This document shows, in pieces, positions 1-11,113 of a DNA stretch of 47,889 nucleotides. The position numbers and the translations under genes were made by a program. The stretch is from Azolla pinnata (taxonomy: Eukaryota > Streptophyta > Polypodiopsida > Salviniales > Salviniaceae): assembly GCA_037176905.1 (NCBI GenBank), contig JBBBWG010029577.1, forward strand, positions 4,477 through 52,365. The letters run 5' to 3'. Position 1 is the stretch's first letter; every line of letters starts with the position of its first letter. Under the pieces are notes generated by a model that saw only the letters and a list, made by a program, of their open reading frames with translations, made no database searches and was not told where the DNA came from.

Positions 1-347
1 TAGGGCTATGACATGTCGTGCAACCCTAACTAGCAATGGCATGGCTCACAAAACTGGTATGCATAGCCTCTCTGAGGATCTGATCAGGACTTTCCGGTGG
101 ATGCAGATTTCTCTGATCAAGACTATATTTTCAGCCATATCATTCATGTCTTTCAGGAACCCTAGCTACCACCTGTCTGCTATATTTGCAAATGCCAACA
201 GAAAAAACGAAATGGAGAGAAGAATGTGGGGATATCTTTCCCTCCGATGTGCTCTCTCCATGCTTATGTTTATGTTGTGGGCTTGCTAGGTGATGATCTC
301 TTAACTAGACACTTAGATCTTGCCTGTGTTTGGAGCTTGTATCGCAG

Positions 348-1456
348 GAAAGCGACATCACGAGAGTGTCGGAAATCTGCAGCATGCACCCTCGGAGTTC
401 GGCATTTTGCTGCTCGGATTACTGGCTGCCATTACGCTCCTCATTGCTCGAATAGCTTCGCTCTGCCTCGGAGGCTGCGCTTGCTGCAAATCCAGGTCAA
501 GAAAACCCTTGGTTGAACTACCCAACACCGAGACCCAGATGTCATCGGCATCTATGGTTCTCGCTGTTAAGCTTCTTCACACTCTCCTGGTAAAGATGAT
601 AACCCTATGTGACCTAAAATGCAATTATAATGTCTAGATGTTTCGAGACCAGGATAGCTGTATAAATAGCTGGATTGATTGTATAGTACTCAGTCGATTG
701 CGGTAACGCATGACTATGTTGGGCCTCTCTGTCTATTCCGCGAACCAAATCAAGTTTGAGTGAAGTATGTATGGTTATGTGTAGGTCCCTGCCTCGTGAT
801 GAGCCAAGTGAGCTTATCCTAGTGCTAAGCCAAGTTGAGCTTCATCGAACCCAAATGATATCAGCCCAGATCTATGCAAATGACCCCATTCGTCGATGAA
901 TAGGCCCATGCTTCTTCTGAAACTCTGTAGTGTCAACTGCATGGCAACATACGAAATTTGAAGTAAAAGCTGCTCACAATTCCCTTGATTTTATTCCATG
1001 TATTTCCCAAAGACCCTTCGTCAACCTGTTTCTGATGATTACATGTATTATTCAGAAATTATGAAGCATGTTCATCCTCCTCTTTCAAATTATGTGAGCT
1101 AGTGGTGTTGGTGCATTTGGGGAAGCACGACATCCTGGGGGCGTTTCGGAGATTGATCAAATTTTAGAGGTATTTTGGTGTTTCACTCAGAAAACCTGAT
1201 CAACGATGCATTGTTAAACCAGTATTTTTTTTTGCAATTTCCTTGAGGTTTGAGAGCATAATCTCATTGCAGGTTAATGTTTTCAGCTGCTTTTCTTCTC
1301 TTTGTTTCTAGCGCGATCATTGATGAAAGGAGCCATGAGCTGGATAATCTCTCGAGTCAGTGTGTTGTCCTAAAATCTGGAGTAACATGGGCAGCATTAA
1401 CAGCTACTGCTCTGGGGGTAGCATACAACTTTCTAATGATTTTTATACGAAAATAA
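348..1456 (+). CDS. DUF1218-family membrane protein, 3' part (5' end not found)
   Basis: Two separated blocks resemble plant DUF1218 proteins, small four-helix membrane proteins with conserved cysteines. The first, about 348-589 after a plausible acceptor (tatcgcag), reads a hydrophobic helix (GILLLGLLAAITLLIARIA) followed by a GGCACC motif, the usual DUF1218 pattern. The second, about 1273-1456, reads SAAFLLFVSSAIIDERS, then QCVVLKSGVTWAALTATALG and a last helix ending at TAA 1454-1456. The join is not clean. The obvious donor at 590 (ctg|gtaaag) is phase 0, but the acceptor at 1272 (attgcag) needs a first block ending two bases into a codon. A weaker donor at 496 would keep frame but drops part of helix 3. 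No convincing first exon with helix 1 is visible in 1-300; it may lie left of the window. The gene may be intact with an unusual splice, or decayed. Family call is good, structure is not. Confidence 0.6.
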
Positions 1457-2414
1457 ACTTCAAGTGGCACCGATTCTAGCCTCAGTGAAGATGCTTCATT
1501 CTTTGAGAAGAGATCTATTCAAGTGAGGAACATTCAAACATGGCTACACATGCATAATTCCTTTGCTATCACTGTAAAGATATGAGTACTATTTGAAGGC
1601 CTAGCGAGCTCTCTTCTCTCTCTGACTTTCCTGCAGGTTTTGTTTACTTAAATTGCAAAATATTGTACGCATTAGAACAATTTGCAGAGAACATAGTTTA
1701 TTCGATTGACATTCGTCTTCGGTTCAAGGTTGAGAACAAAAAACAATCAAACCACTTAATTTCAAGTGAGATTTTGGCTGAGGAAGAAGAAGAAACGAAT
1801 AAACACAATGCTTGTTTTGTATGTAGCTTATTGAAATATCATTTGTTAGTTTGTTCGTGACGTAAATGAAGAAGGAAGAAGCAAGTAAACCGGTTTGATT
1901 GAGACACTAGCTTTGGCAGCAGTTTATTACAGTTGTTTTTCTGTTCTTGATGAAGCAGTCTTAGAAAATAATTCTTCTTTTCAATGTCGGGGCTGTTTTA
2001 TTTATGCTCGATGGATTTCAATCTCCTCAACAGAAAAACAAAGGCGTAATGCAGAGGATGATGGAAAAGTTTAGCTCCCCCTGAAATCAACAAAGCTATA
2101 TGCGACTTTAGATATTTCTGTTTAAGAGCCCCTTGTGATGTATGGAAGTCCAGTCAAGTTTTTAAAACTCAGGTCTTATATTTGAAGGGCCCACTCGCCA
2201 ATGGCAACTTGAATCAATTCATCAAGGGTGCATCTAAGGATTTCACGGAGAGAATGGGATTAACAAGATACAGGTTTCATGTAGAGAACTTAGGAATAGA
2301 ATACAAATGGAGCATAATGACGGTCAACAATCCAGCCTCAACCAATGGCTCATGCCCTTGATGACAGCTATGCATGCCTGTCCCTTGATGAAGTCATAGG
2401 CATTACCCTCACTG
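1457..2414. other. Intergenic, no gene seen
   Basis: This stretch lies between the end of the DUF1218 gene and the 3' end of the first PPR gene, which point towards each other, so it should hold both 3' untranslated regions. Only short, non-conserved open frames are present, for example at 1663-1860. I see no repeat or RNA gene. Confidence 0.5.
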
Positions 2415-5312
2415 TCATATGCACGATATTGTCCAGTGAGATTGATCAAGCACATTCCCTTCACAGTTTCCAATACTTTGCGAGTCATTGATTCGATCAA
2501 CTACAGCATAAAGATTTGATAATGCTACATAAGGTGAGGCGTCGCCACAACCCAGCTCAAAAATATGTTGAGAAACCTGTTTCCCCCTATCGATATCTAT
2601 CTGTATTCTTGAAGCACCAAGCAAAGTCATCCACGACAATTGGATTGGTTGTATTGGCATCTTTACTAACAAACCTTCAGCCTCGTCTAGCCGTCCTGTC
2701 CTTCCAAGTATATCAACCATACAATCAAAGTGTTCTAACGCTACTGCCACAAAATGTTCTTCAATGATACATCTCATACATTGATAACCTTCCTCTACAA
2801 ATCCTGCATGACTGCATGCAGTAAGAATGCTACCAAAGGTGTATTCATTCGGGCTCGGCGCTTCCTCCTGCATTTGTTCATAAAGCTGAAGAGCCTCGTT
2901 GCCATGTCCATGTTGGGCAAGGCCATTAATCATGATGTTAAAAGAAAGAACATCCCGAGAGGATAGATTTCGGAACTCCCGATGTGCATCCATCATGCTT
3001 CCACATTTTCCATACATGTTAACAAGTGCATTTCCAAGTGAGATATCAAATTTTAAATCATTGTTTACTATCTGTGTGTGTATAATCTTGCCTTGCACTA
3101 AATCTACTTCATCAGCACATGCAGCAAGCACATTGACATAAACAGCACCGTCTGCAGAAACACCTTCTAGTAGCATTTGCTGGAATAATTGAATGACAGT
3201 GACACTTTGATTATATTCTGCATAAGTTGCAATCACCGCTGTCCATGAAATCACATCATGTTGCACCATGCTGCTGAAGACAGATTGTGCTTCCTCCAAA
3301 CCGTTACAACTATGATACATGTTGAAAAGTGGAGTGACCACCATCACATCTGATTCATAGACACTGTTAATAATATAAGTATGCATATATTTTCCATTAG
3401 AAAATGCACCCTCTGTTGCATACGCTTCAAGCATACCCACAAAGGTGACTTCGTCTGGCATCTGTGATTCTCGATGTATTTGTGGCCATAACAAAAGTGC
3501 CTGAATCTCCTGTCCATGTTCAATCAGAGCTGTAATCATAACATTAAATAATATGGCATCCCGTTCATTCATATGATGAAACACAGAAAGTGCTTCTTCT
3601 AGATCTCCAAACTTGTTGTACATATGCACTAACCCACAGGCGAGGGGGGCATGCAACTCGCATTGACAACAAATTATGAAGATATGTAACAACTTGCCTT
3701 CAGTGCTAGCAATTCTGTTAGCACATATAGAAAGCATGGTCAGGAATGTGACCTTATCTGGAAGTAGTCCCTCTCTCAACATTTGCTGAAATAATCTGAG
3801 TGCATGTCCATTATGACCATGCTGTGCACATGCTCCAAGCATAGCATTCCAAACAGTCACATTTCGTTGATGAATTTGATCGAACAACCCTTGTGCGGAA
3901 TCCAAGCTAACAGCAGCACATACAGAAAGGCTGCTCATGAGGGTTACCTTATCTGGAGGCACTCCAGCATGCTGCATTTCTTTTAGAAGTTGAAACACAT
4001 CAGAATCATGGCCATTCTGAGCATAAATCGAAATCATAGCATTCCAGGCGATTAAATCTCGGTTCAACATGCTATCAAATAATGCCCGAGCATAATCTAT
4101 ATTGCCACATCTTCCAAACATACTGAAAAGTGATGTGGCAACCACTAAATCTGAGCAAAGCCCACTTGACGCCACGTAAGCATGTAAAAGCTTCATATTC
4201 ACCAGAGCTGAGTTGGAAGAAATTGAACAGAGGAGGGTCCGAAATGTGATTTTGTCTGGGATCAAACATTCTTGTAGCATCTGGTTGAAAAGTGGCAATG
4301 CACCCTCCCCATGTGCTTGATGGGCATGGACGGCAATAACAGCATTCCAGGATACCACATTTCTATCACTCAACTCATCGAAAAGAAAGTCAGACCTTTC
4401 AGGATCACCACACTTGCCATACATGCTGATGAGAGTAGTCTGAAGAAAGATATCGGACTCTAAGCCAGCATTCATGATGTGGATATGCAGTCTTTTTCCC
4501 ACCATCAGACCGCCATAGTCTGTGCATGAATCTAGAATGCCAAGGAAGGTAACCTTATTTGGCAAGAAACCCTCTTGATATATGCAGTCGAAGAGCTGAA
4601 GAGCTTCACAACCTTTACCTTCTTGTGCATAAGCTGCTACCATGGCATTACAAAGAACTATATCTCGCTCTTTCAGCTTTTCAGCCACTGTTTGTGCAAA
4701 TTCAACGCTTCCAGAACAGGCATAGAGGTTGACAAGCGCTGTTCCCACCACAATATCTTCTTCCATGGAAGTGGAAGCAAATGAAGAATGTAATATCTTA
4801 CCTTGCAGAAGGTTCCGGAGGCTCACATGGGCCGAAACACATCCCACGATGCTATACTTATCAGGGAGCACCCCTTCAATCTGCATTTGTTGGAATAGCT
4901 GAATAGCCTCAAAGCATTCCCCATGCTTCACGTTGATGCCAATCATGATATTCCAAGCATAGACGTTCTTCCCACATATGCTGAGAAACACTTTGCGAGC
5001 ATCTTCAAGGGCCGAACAATGGCCATACATTTGCATAAGGAGGCTCTGGAGGTATGTGTTATGGCCATGACAAGTGTCCATGATGACATGGGCATGGAGG
5101 ATCCTGCCACAACGTAAATCCTTGGCATTTCCATGTTGTTGCAACAGAGAGGAAAGCGTAGCTAAATTTATGCACTCGGAAGGTTCAGATGTGGTATCGG
5201 AATGCTTCAAACATACCGAGGTAGGACCCTTTCGATTGGGGGATAAGGACGCAGGAATATCCTGGGTCGAGCACATTGAAACGCAGATAGGAGAGGAACG
5301 CTTCGGACGCAT
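2415..5312 (-). CDS. PLS-type pentatricopeptide repeat protein, 965 aa, intronless, short E-like end
   Basis: A single open frame of 965 codons encodes tandem PPR motifs. At least eight copies of the WNAMI-type helix occur at about 100-residue intervals (for example NVYAWNIMIG, NVVSWNAVIA, DLIAWNAMIS, DVISWTAVIA, DVLSFNIMIN). Each is followed by a LFxQM...G..PDxVTF helix and a later LxxMYxKCG helix, the alternating P, L and S repeats typical of land-plant organelle RNA-editing and processing factors. The C-terminus resembles the start of the E domain (SWMTLLGASRI, then YVALSNLYAV) but then diverges and stops, with no later E motif or DYW domain. The protein presumably acts on RNA in plastid or mitochondrion. 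The first 50 residues are Ser/Pro/Lys-rich and poorly conserved, and fit a transit sequence only loosely. The start is the most upstream ATG of the frame. Editing-factor status is inferred from the class, and the target cannot be read from sequence. Confidence 0.9.
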   Translation of the reverse strand: MRPKRSSPICVSMCSTQDIPASLSPNRKGPTSVCLKHSDTTSEPSECINLATLSSLLQQHGNAKDLRCGRILHAHVIMDTCHGHNTYLQSLLMQMYGHCSALEDARKVFLSICGKNVYAWNIMIGINVKHGECFEAIQLFQQMQIEGVLPDKYSIVGCVSAHVSLRNLLQGKILHSSFASTSMEEDIVVGTALVNLYACSGSVEFAQTVAEKLKERDIVLCNAMVAAYAQEGKGCEALQLFDCIYQEGFLPNKVTFLGILDSCTDYGGLMVGKRLHIHIMNAGLESDIFLQTTLISMYGKCGDPERSDFLFDELSDRNVVSWNAVIAVHAHQAHGEGALPLFNQMLQECLIPDKITFRTLLCSISSNSALVNMKLLHAYVASSGLCSDLVVATSLFSMFGRCGNIDYARALFDSMLNRDLIAWNAMISIYAQNGHDSDVFQLLKEMQHAGVPPDKVTLMSSLSVCAAVSLDSAQGLFDQIHQRNVTVWNAMLGACAQHGHNGHALRLFQQMLREGLLPDKVTFLTMLSICANRIASTEGKLLHIFIICCQCELHAPLACGLVHMYNKFGDLEEALSVFHHMNERDAILFNVMITALIEHGQEIQALLLWPQIHRESQMPDEVTFVGMLEAYATEGAFSNGKYMHTYIINSVYESDVMVVTPLFNMYHSCNGLEEAQSVFSSMVQHDVISWTAVIATYAEYNQSVTVIQLFQQMLLEGVSADGAVYVNVLAACADEVDLVQGKIIHTQIVNNDLKFDISLGNALVNMYGKCGSMMDAHREFRNLSSRDVLSFNIMINGLAQHGHGNEALQLYEQMQEEAPSPNEYTFGSILTACSHAGFVEEGYQCMRCIIEEHFVAVALEHFDCMVDILGRTGRLDEAEGLLVKMPIQPIQLSWMTLLGASRIQIDIDRGKQVSQHIFELGCGDASPYVALSNLYAVVDRINDSQSIGNCEGNVLDQSHWTISCI

Positions 5313-5620
5313 CTGATTCGATGCATATCCAAGAAGAGATTTTCACATCCAAGCCGATGGAAGGAAAACGCTTCCCATTTGAACATAACGACCAGAATCT
5401 CTCCAACTTCGAGCATCTCCGAGTAGAAGGCTGTGAAAGAAAGGGAATCATTCTAACCTGGAAGAGGGGGAGACGGAGGGCGAAGAAGGAGAAGAGATGG
5501 ATAGAAGCAGCGATGTTCTGTGCAGCAGCTTCGTCGATCGCGGGCATAGCTCCATGCTTTCCTGCGCACAAGCTTCCATGGCGTTGGTCCAAAGCTCCGT
5601 TCCTTTGCTAATCATCCTCG
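5313..5620 (-). promoter_or_regulatory. Probable 5' leader of the first PPR gene
   Basis: The sequence immediately upstream of the PPR start has open frames on both strands but none resembles a known protein. It is mixed in base composition and lies where the leader and core promoter of the minus-strand PPR gene must be. No TATA box or start site can be placed with confidence. Confidence 0.3.
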
Positions 5621-5625
5621 TTGAT

Positions 5626-5692
5626 TAAGCCTGATCAAGCCTAATTAAGCCGGATTAAGCCTGATTAAGCTCTCTTAATCCTTAATCACTAC
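5626..5692. repeat. Short imperfect tandem repeat of gattaagcct type
   Basis: About six imperfect copies of a 10-11 bp unit resembling gattaagcct or gatcaagcct run head to tail, ending in a taatcctta stretch. It lies just upstream of the first PPR gene's leader. It could be simple-sequence expansion; no function is evident. Confidence 0.6.
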
Positions 5693-8600
5693 CCCTCGCA
5701 CCCACTAATCCAAATCCCCTATCATAAACTCTCTCTTAATCACCTCCGCCCTTGCTCATCGGAAGAAACTGAATCGCCTCGAGTTCTTCAACCAAGCCAA
5801 TCTCGTCAAACAGATCATCATCTCTAATCATGCTTGCTTAAGCCTAATCTGCCTTTCCCTTTGTCCGAGACATCGCCTCTCGGAGCTTCATTAAAAACCT
5901 CGCTCGAAAGCTCCCCCACGCACCCTGCACTGAAGGAGGATCGAGCTCCATTAACCTCGTCGTCGTTCAAGCGTGGCCCTGGGTGCTTTGCATTTCATCG
6001 GTCCTACATTTATACTCAAGTTTCGTTGTGCTCGATCAAGGTTAATCGCGGTTACAGTGGCTCTGCCTTGATCAAATCCCTCTTAAAATACGTACATGTG
6101 TTTCGTATGATTAAGCAGAAATTTGCACGGCATCGATCGAGGCTAAGAAAGCTTAGAATTAAGTTGATTTGAATGTGTTTGTGTACAAGGATGCCTTTGA
6201 AGCCGCTTTCAAAGATGGTCATAATAATGTTGTAGTAAGGTTTGGGAGAAGTGCATATTCAGATTACACGATAATGGTTCAACAATGAAGGTTCTTTGTA
6301 TGGAAAAATACCAATATATGCTTATGGTTTTAGGTGAAAATGATATGTCTTCTAAACAACTGATGGCTCTTAGACCCCTCTCCAACAAAGATCACAAAGG
6401 ACAACTAATTATAGATCTATAGGGAACTCCCTTTGGTTGAACTTTCTTGGGATCTTGGGTAAATTGTTTGAAAGGAACCTCCATTGCAATTTTTTCAATA
6501 TTCAACCAAGCTAGTGAGGAAAATATTCACATCATAAATAAAAGGCCCTCAACTTGGGAAACATTAATAAAACTTTTGGAAACAGAAATATATTAAGAAT
6601 TAAATATCTCTTATTCAATGACTTTGGATAGGTCATGAGACAGAGTATCATAGATGTGACATTTCGAATAAATCTCAACCCTATTGCTTATGGGGCTGCC
6701 TTGTTTCTAAATAAATTTGGTTGAAAATATTACATCTTATGGCTTTGATTGGCACAATAGGTTCTTTTCCTTGGGAAATAGTGTTATGGGCATCCCTAAA
6801 TGAAAAAAGCTTTTTATATGAACAAAATCAATCCAACAATATATAAATAGTAAAAGAGAGTGCAATATAATCAAAACTTTACCAAGATTTAGATAGCACT
6901 TCTGAGCAAGAATGGATGACTCTAATCAATGGGAGTTTGTTTGTAATCTTATAATAATATGACACATATGGCACAATAGGTATAGAACACTATTTTAAAA
7001 ATTTGTAAGTTCCTCCAGAAGGGACGGTAAAAGACATTTGAGAGAATCTATGCTACACATTGAAAGGCTGCTATAAAATGTTTAATAGCTCATCTAACAG
7101 AGATCTAACTTTAAGATTATGTTTTGACGTGGATTGGATGAGACAACAATGTTTCTATGGACACTTTTTCCAGCTTAAGTGGAATTACCATCCACCAAGG
7201 TGGCTCTTTCCTTCTAGCCAAAAATTTGTTTATTCAATTTGATTCATCTCTTAGGAATTACCATCCACCAAGGTGACTCTTTCCCTCCAACCAAAATTTG
7301 TTTATTCAATTTTATAGCTTAAGTGGAATTACCATCCATCGAGGTGGCTCCTTCCTTTCAGCCAAAATTTGTTTTTTCACTTTTATGCATCTCTTAAGTG
7401 AAAGAAGAAAACCTCAAAACACAAATTTGAAAGAAAACCTCAATCTTATTTTCAGGTTTTGAGTCTTCATGTATAAATTTTCCTTTACTAATGTTTAGAG
7501 AGGTTTGTTTACTAATGTTTCCAAAAGTTTTACTAATGTTTTAGTAATGTTTGGGACACTAATAAAATTGTATAGAGAGGTTTGTATGTTATCTCTAAGT
7601 GACATCGGTGATTAAAAAAAAACAAGGACAAAAAAGCTTGCATTAGTTTATTTGGTTTTTGTGTGACTAATGACGGATGCGAAAACATTAGTTACAAGTA
7701 ATTACATTCCCAAACTTTGATTTGGTTATGAAACAAAGTGCAAATGTCATATCTCCTCTTACATATCTAGCCTTCGAGCATAATGTGATTCGTATAGTTT
7801 CAAGTTTTTTTTCATGCTGACCTTTGAGGAACTATAGGGACATAAAGTAGCTATAGAAATAGTTTGAGAGTCTGTATCCAGCACACGATTCAAATGGGCC
7901 AAGAATAATTGACAGCCCATTTTTTAACAACTCGATCATGGCTTGGAACCATGTGGGGCATGCATTAGGTTGGAGTGTATTCTTTCAAGAGAAGAGTATA
8001 AAGACAACTTGTGATATGAAATCCAAGGAGTATGGTCAAAACACAAACATACGCACAAATTTGATGCATTGAAACTGAAGGACAAGAACACTGGCCTTTC
8101 CAGGAAAGCGATGGCATGTTGACCCAGATTCGCTCAAGGTAGACCGTGCTTGGAAATTGAATAGAGCTAATGTGCTTAATTTATTGCGCTCCAATATATT
8201 CTTCAATAGCACCAATGTAGCTAGAAACTTCCATATTAGGAAGAAATCATCCCCAATGTCGCCGATGAAACTGTCGCCAATGAAACTGTCGCATATTATA
8301 TCATCACAATTCAATATTTGATCATCTATGGCTCGATAATTTATAATTAGTAGCGAGCTAATTATTATCGTGACCATGAATTGGTCTAATTCATGGATTA
8401 CAATAACCGGGGATTTTAATAATTGAATTAGAAAAAAATCACGTCGAATCCTTTTAACCGACTAGAAGATAGAAAGATCGGTTCATTTCATATGTTCGGC
8501 TCGATCCAATCGAAACCTCGGCAAAAGGGAACGAAACACCAAGGGCAAGCATCGCATGTCGATCATGATCGTGCCAGATGTTTGTTTAGCAGAGGGGGAA

Positions 8601-8727
8601 ACCTTTGATGTGGAACGTATAACCATAAAAGCGTGGGGGCATAATCGAGCAAATATATGCTTCTAACGAGATATGTGAGGAGCGAGGAGCAAGGGTTCGA
8701 TCAACAAGCTACGATGACCGAGACAAA
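5693..8727. other. Gene-poor stretch, probable decayed transposon DNA
   Basis: I see no supportable gene. Open frames at 5834-6172 and 7060-7242 lack recognisable domains. The 6200-7100 part is AT-rich and stop-riddled in all frames, as old retroelement DNA would be, but no reverse transcriptase or transposase motif can be shown. A threefold repeat at 7172-7400 is listed separately. Confidence 0.4.
7172..7400. repeat. Threefold tandem repeat of about 65-85 bp
   Basis: Three diverged copies begin near 7172, 7253 and 7318. Each holds the core attaccatccaccaaggtg followed by a ctctttcc segment, a ccaaaatttgttt segment and in most cases a tcatctctta tail. Copies differ by point changes and short indels. 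Confidence 0.75.
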
Positions 8728-8739
8728 CTACAGCTCCAC

Positions 8740-9143
8740 TGCTGATCAGATTGCAAAGATATTCCGATCTTGTAGCTGATCAGATTGCAAAGATGTTCCG
8801 ATCCTATAGCTAATCAGATGCGACGATATTCCGATCCTATAGCTGATCAGATGCAAAGATATTCCGATCATATAGTTGATCGGATAAGAAGATATTCCGA
8901 CCCTATAGCTGATGAGATGCGAAGATATTCGGATCCTATAGCTGATCAGATTGCAAAGATGTTCTGATCCTATAGCTGATAGATGTGAAGATATTCCGGT
9001 CCTATAGCTGATCAGATGCGAAGATGTTCCGATCCTATAGCTGATCAGATTGCCAAGATATTCCGATCCTATAGCTGACCAAATTGCAAAGATGTTCCGA
9101 TCCTATAGCTGATCAGATGCGACGATATTCCGATCCTATAGCT
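8740..9143. repeat. Minisatellite, about 12 units of 32-34 bp
   Basis: About twelve head-to-tail units of the form gatcagatgcgaagatattc followed by cgatcctatagct are visible. Units vary between 32 and 34 bp (gatcagattgcaaag versus gatcagatgcgaag) and by point changes. In stretches where unit length is 33 the array reads as an 11-residue repeat, which explains the short open frames in it and does not indicate a gene. It ends about 2 kb upstream of the SPL start codon. Confidence 0.93.
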
Positions 9144-9296
9144 CAACGTTCAGATAACTCATCCCATCGGATTGATGCGCCGATTCTGGATGCGGGAACA
9201 ACAACACTACAGACTTACCCACCTTTGCTGCTTGCCCAGTTTCTGACATTTTGCCATGGTTCTCGATGACACTCCGGAGATGATTCTGAGCTGGAA

Positions 9297-9332
9297 GAAG
9301 AAGAAGAAGAAGTAGCCGGATGAAGAAGAAGA
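9297..9332. repeat. GAA-rich microsatellite
   Basis: A short (AGA)n run with interruptions lies in the presumed 5' region of the SPL gene, close to a CAG run (about 9367-9390) and a TTC run (about 9478-9503). Confidence 0.7.
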
Positions 9333-9366
9333 GACGGAGAATCTGATTTTGATGTGGGAAGGAAAA

Positions 9367-9390
9367 GAGCAGCAGCAGCAGCAGCAGCAG
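9367..9390. repeat. CAG trinucleotide run
   Basis: About eight uninterrupted CAG triplets lie between gaaaag and ctctcatgc. It is probably in the SPL leader or promoter. Confidence 0.8.
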
Positions 9391-9477
9391 CTCTCATGCA
9401 ATTTCCAAGGGCCACAGAGAAAGTCATGCAAAGCCAAAACTCTCGGAACCACCCTGGCTGACCAGCAAGCTCCCTGC

Positions 9478-9503
9478 TCTTCTTCTTCTTCTTCTTCTTC
9501 TTC
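9478..9503. repeat. TTC trinucleotide run
   Basis: A pyrimidine-rich (TTC)n run continues into a CT-rich stretch to about 9545, just before the 32-bp array. CT-rich leaders of this kind are common in plant 5' untranslated regions. Confidence 0.75.
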
Positions 9504-9560
9504 TGCTTCTCCTCTCCTCCCTTCCCCTCCCTTCCTGCTCCTCGGCCCTCCTCGACGGAT

Positions 9561-9782
9561 CCATTTCCGGTCGATCCTCGGTTTTGGGCGATCCATTTCC
9601 GGTCGATCCTCGGTTTTGGGCGACCCCTTTCCGGTCGATCCTCGGTTTTGGGCGATCCCTTTCTGGTCGATCCTCGGTTTTGGGCGATCCATTTCCGGTC
9701 GATCCCTCGTTTTGGGCGGTCCATTTTCATCAAAATCCGCGTTTTGGGCGATCCATTTTCAACAAAATCTACGTTTTTTTGG
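9561..9782. repeat. Minisatellite, about 7 units of 32 bp
   Basis: Units of the form ccatttccggtcgatcctcg followed by gttttgggcgat repeat about seven times. The first five are nearly identical. The last two have diverged in the middle (ccattttcatcaaaatc). The array lies immediately upstream of a plausible leader donor site at 9861. Confidence 0.9.
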
Positions 9783-9799
9783 TTCTGGCCTGTCCGTTC

Positions 9800-11113
9800 T
9801 CTACCAAAATTCAAGCGATTGTTGTTCCTCTCCATATCTCTCCGATTCTGCCCAATCAAGGTATGCCTGCTTACCATTTGTCGTCTGAACCTTCTCTAGT
9901 ATTCGCTTTTCATTTTTTCTACTGCCCATCAGATTTCTCTCTTTGAGCTGGCTTTTAAGGTATGCCCTTTCTTTCACCGTTTTCATCTATTTGTTCCCAG
10001 TATTCCGGTGTCGATGGCCAATCAGATTTCTGTTGTTGAACTGGATTAAGCTATTTCTTTCTGAGGATTTGTTCTCTGTTTTCTATCTAGTATTTGGGGT
10101 TAGATTTTTCTGTACGCTATCACTTTTCTCTTAAGTAATCGGTTCACTTGATGTTTGATCCTCCTGTGTTACATTTCTTTGGCCATTTTTCTCTAAGTTT
10201 CTTCTGTATTGTATGAGAACCATCAGACAAGAGTGCTTTTGAAACTTCTACTCTTTTGCTTCCTTTTCTCTGCTATCATTTTCAATAAATACTTTGAATG
10301 GATATTCAAGTTTCTGCAATCTGTTTCCATTAGTGAGAGATCAATTTTCTCTGAGCTAATTGGTTATTGTATATTTTCACTTCATATCATGTAAGAACAT
10401 TGAGGGAAATGGGTGCTTTTATGGGAGAATGTCAGTTAGTACTATCTGTGATCCCTTGATAAAGTTTGGTGTGCATAAAAATGGAGAGTCATGGTAAAAG
10501 CTTGCCATCAGAGCGAAATACTTGAAATGAGATTGAATTGGCATATTGAGTGAAAGAGAAGGCTGTACAATACCAATGACACTGTTGTCATTGTCCTTTC
10601 CTTGTTTCAGCCCAATGTATAGGTGATCATAGAAGTGTTATCTTTCACTTAATTTGAAAAGTGTAGCAGTAGCATCAATTCAATCAAGGTTTCTGTGGGA
10701 TTTCTAGAACAATGCTTAGTAAAACTTTAAGGTGCTAATTCTTCTTGTTTATAGTGTAATATTATTGATTTTAGTGAATTCTAGTACAATACTCTGCGAA
10801 TCTTTAAGGTGCTAATTCTTCTTTTGGCATCAATGAACTAAATTGTTTATGGCGTAATAGTGTATGATATACAGTGATCGATTTTAGTGAATCTTTGAGG
10901 TGCTCATTCTTCTTTTGGCATCAATGGACTAAGTTGTTTTTATGGCTCGACAGTATATGATATACAGTGATTGATTGTGAAGGTCGTGGGCAGGGTCTCA
11001 TGCAAACTGCAATACAGAACCAATTATCAACCCAACTGTTGCACACTAGTAACTTAGGGGCCATCTTATCGAGCAGTGTGCATGAGTAGATATATTTTTT
11101 ATTATATAAGTAA
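9800..11113 (+). promoter_or_regulatory. Probable SPL 5' leader with a leader intron
   Basis: A good donor (caatcaag|gtatgc) lies at 9861, and the DNA downstream is T-rich as plant introns are. A possible acceptor, gtgggcag, ends at 10993, placing a short second leader exon before the start codon at 11114. An in-frame TAA sits directly before that ATG (11111-11113), so coding cannot extend upstream. The transcription start and leader intron are inferred and could be confirmed only with transcript data. Confidence 0.35.
10725..10980. repeat. Threefold repeat in the SPL leader intron
   Basis: Three tandem diverged copies start near 10725, 10802 and 10893. Each begins with ctttaaggtgctaattcttc or a close variant and, in the last two, contains ggcatcaatg, tatgatatacagtgat and gatt segments. 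The first copy is shorter. Confidence 0.8.

Noticed and set aside
5185..5592. 135-codon minus-strand frame upstream of the first PPR start
   Set aside because: It overlaps the PPR start in another frame, has no PPR or other motif, and fits a leader sequence better than a gene.
6181..7060. LINE or other transposon coding remnants
   Set aside because: The translation has a general resemblance to decayed retroelements, but no catalytic or zinc motif could be identified, so no element is called.
8740..9143. Possible CRISPR array
   Set aside because: Repeats are directly tandem without unique spacers and the genome is eukaryotic.
8785..9269. Frames reading an 11-residue repeat (RRYSDPIADQM)
   Set aside because: The unit length varies between 32 and 34 bp, so frame is not maintained across the whole array; it is DNA-level repetition.
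9207..9946. Several 160-220-codon frames on both strands across the 32-bp array
   Set aside because: They arise because a near-periodic array and trinucleotide runs keep frames open; the peptides are repeat translations without domain content.
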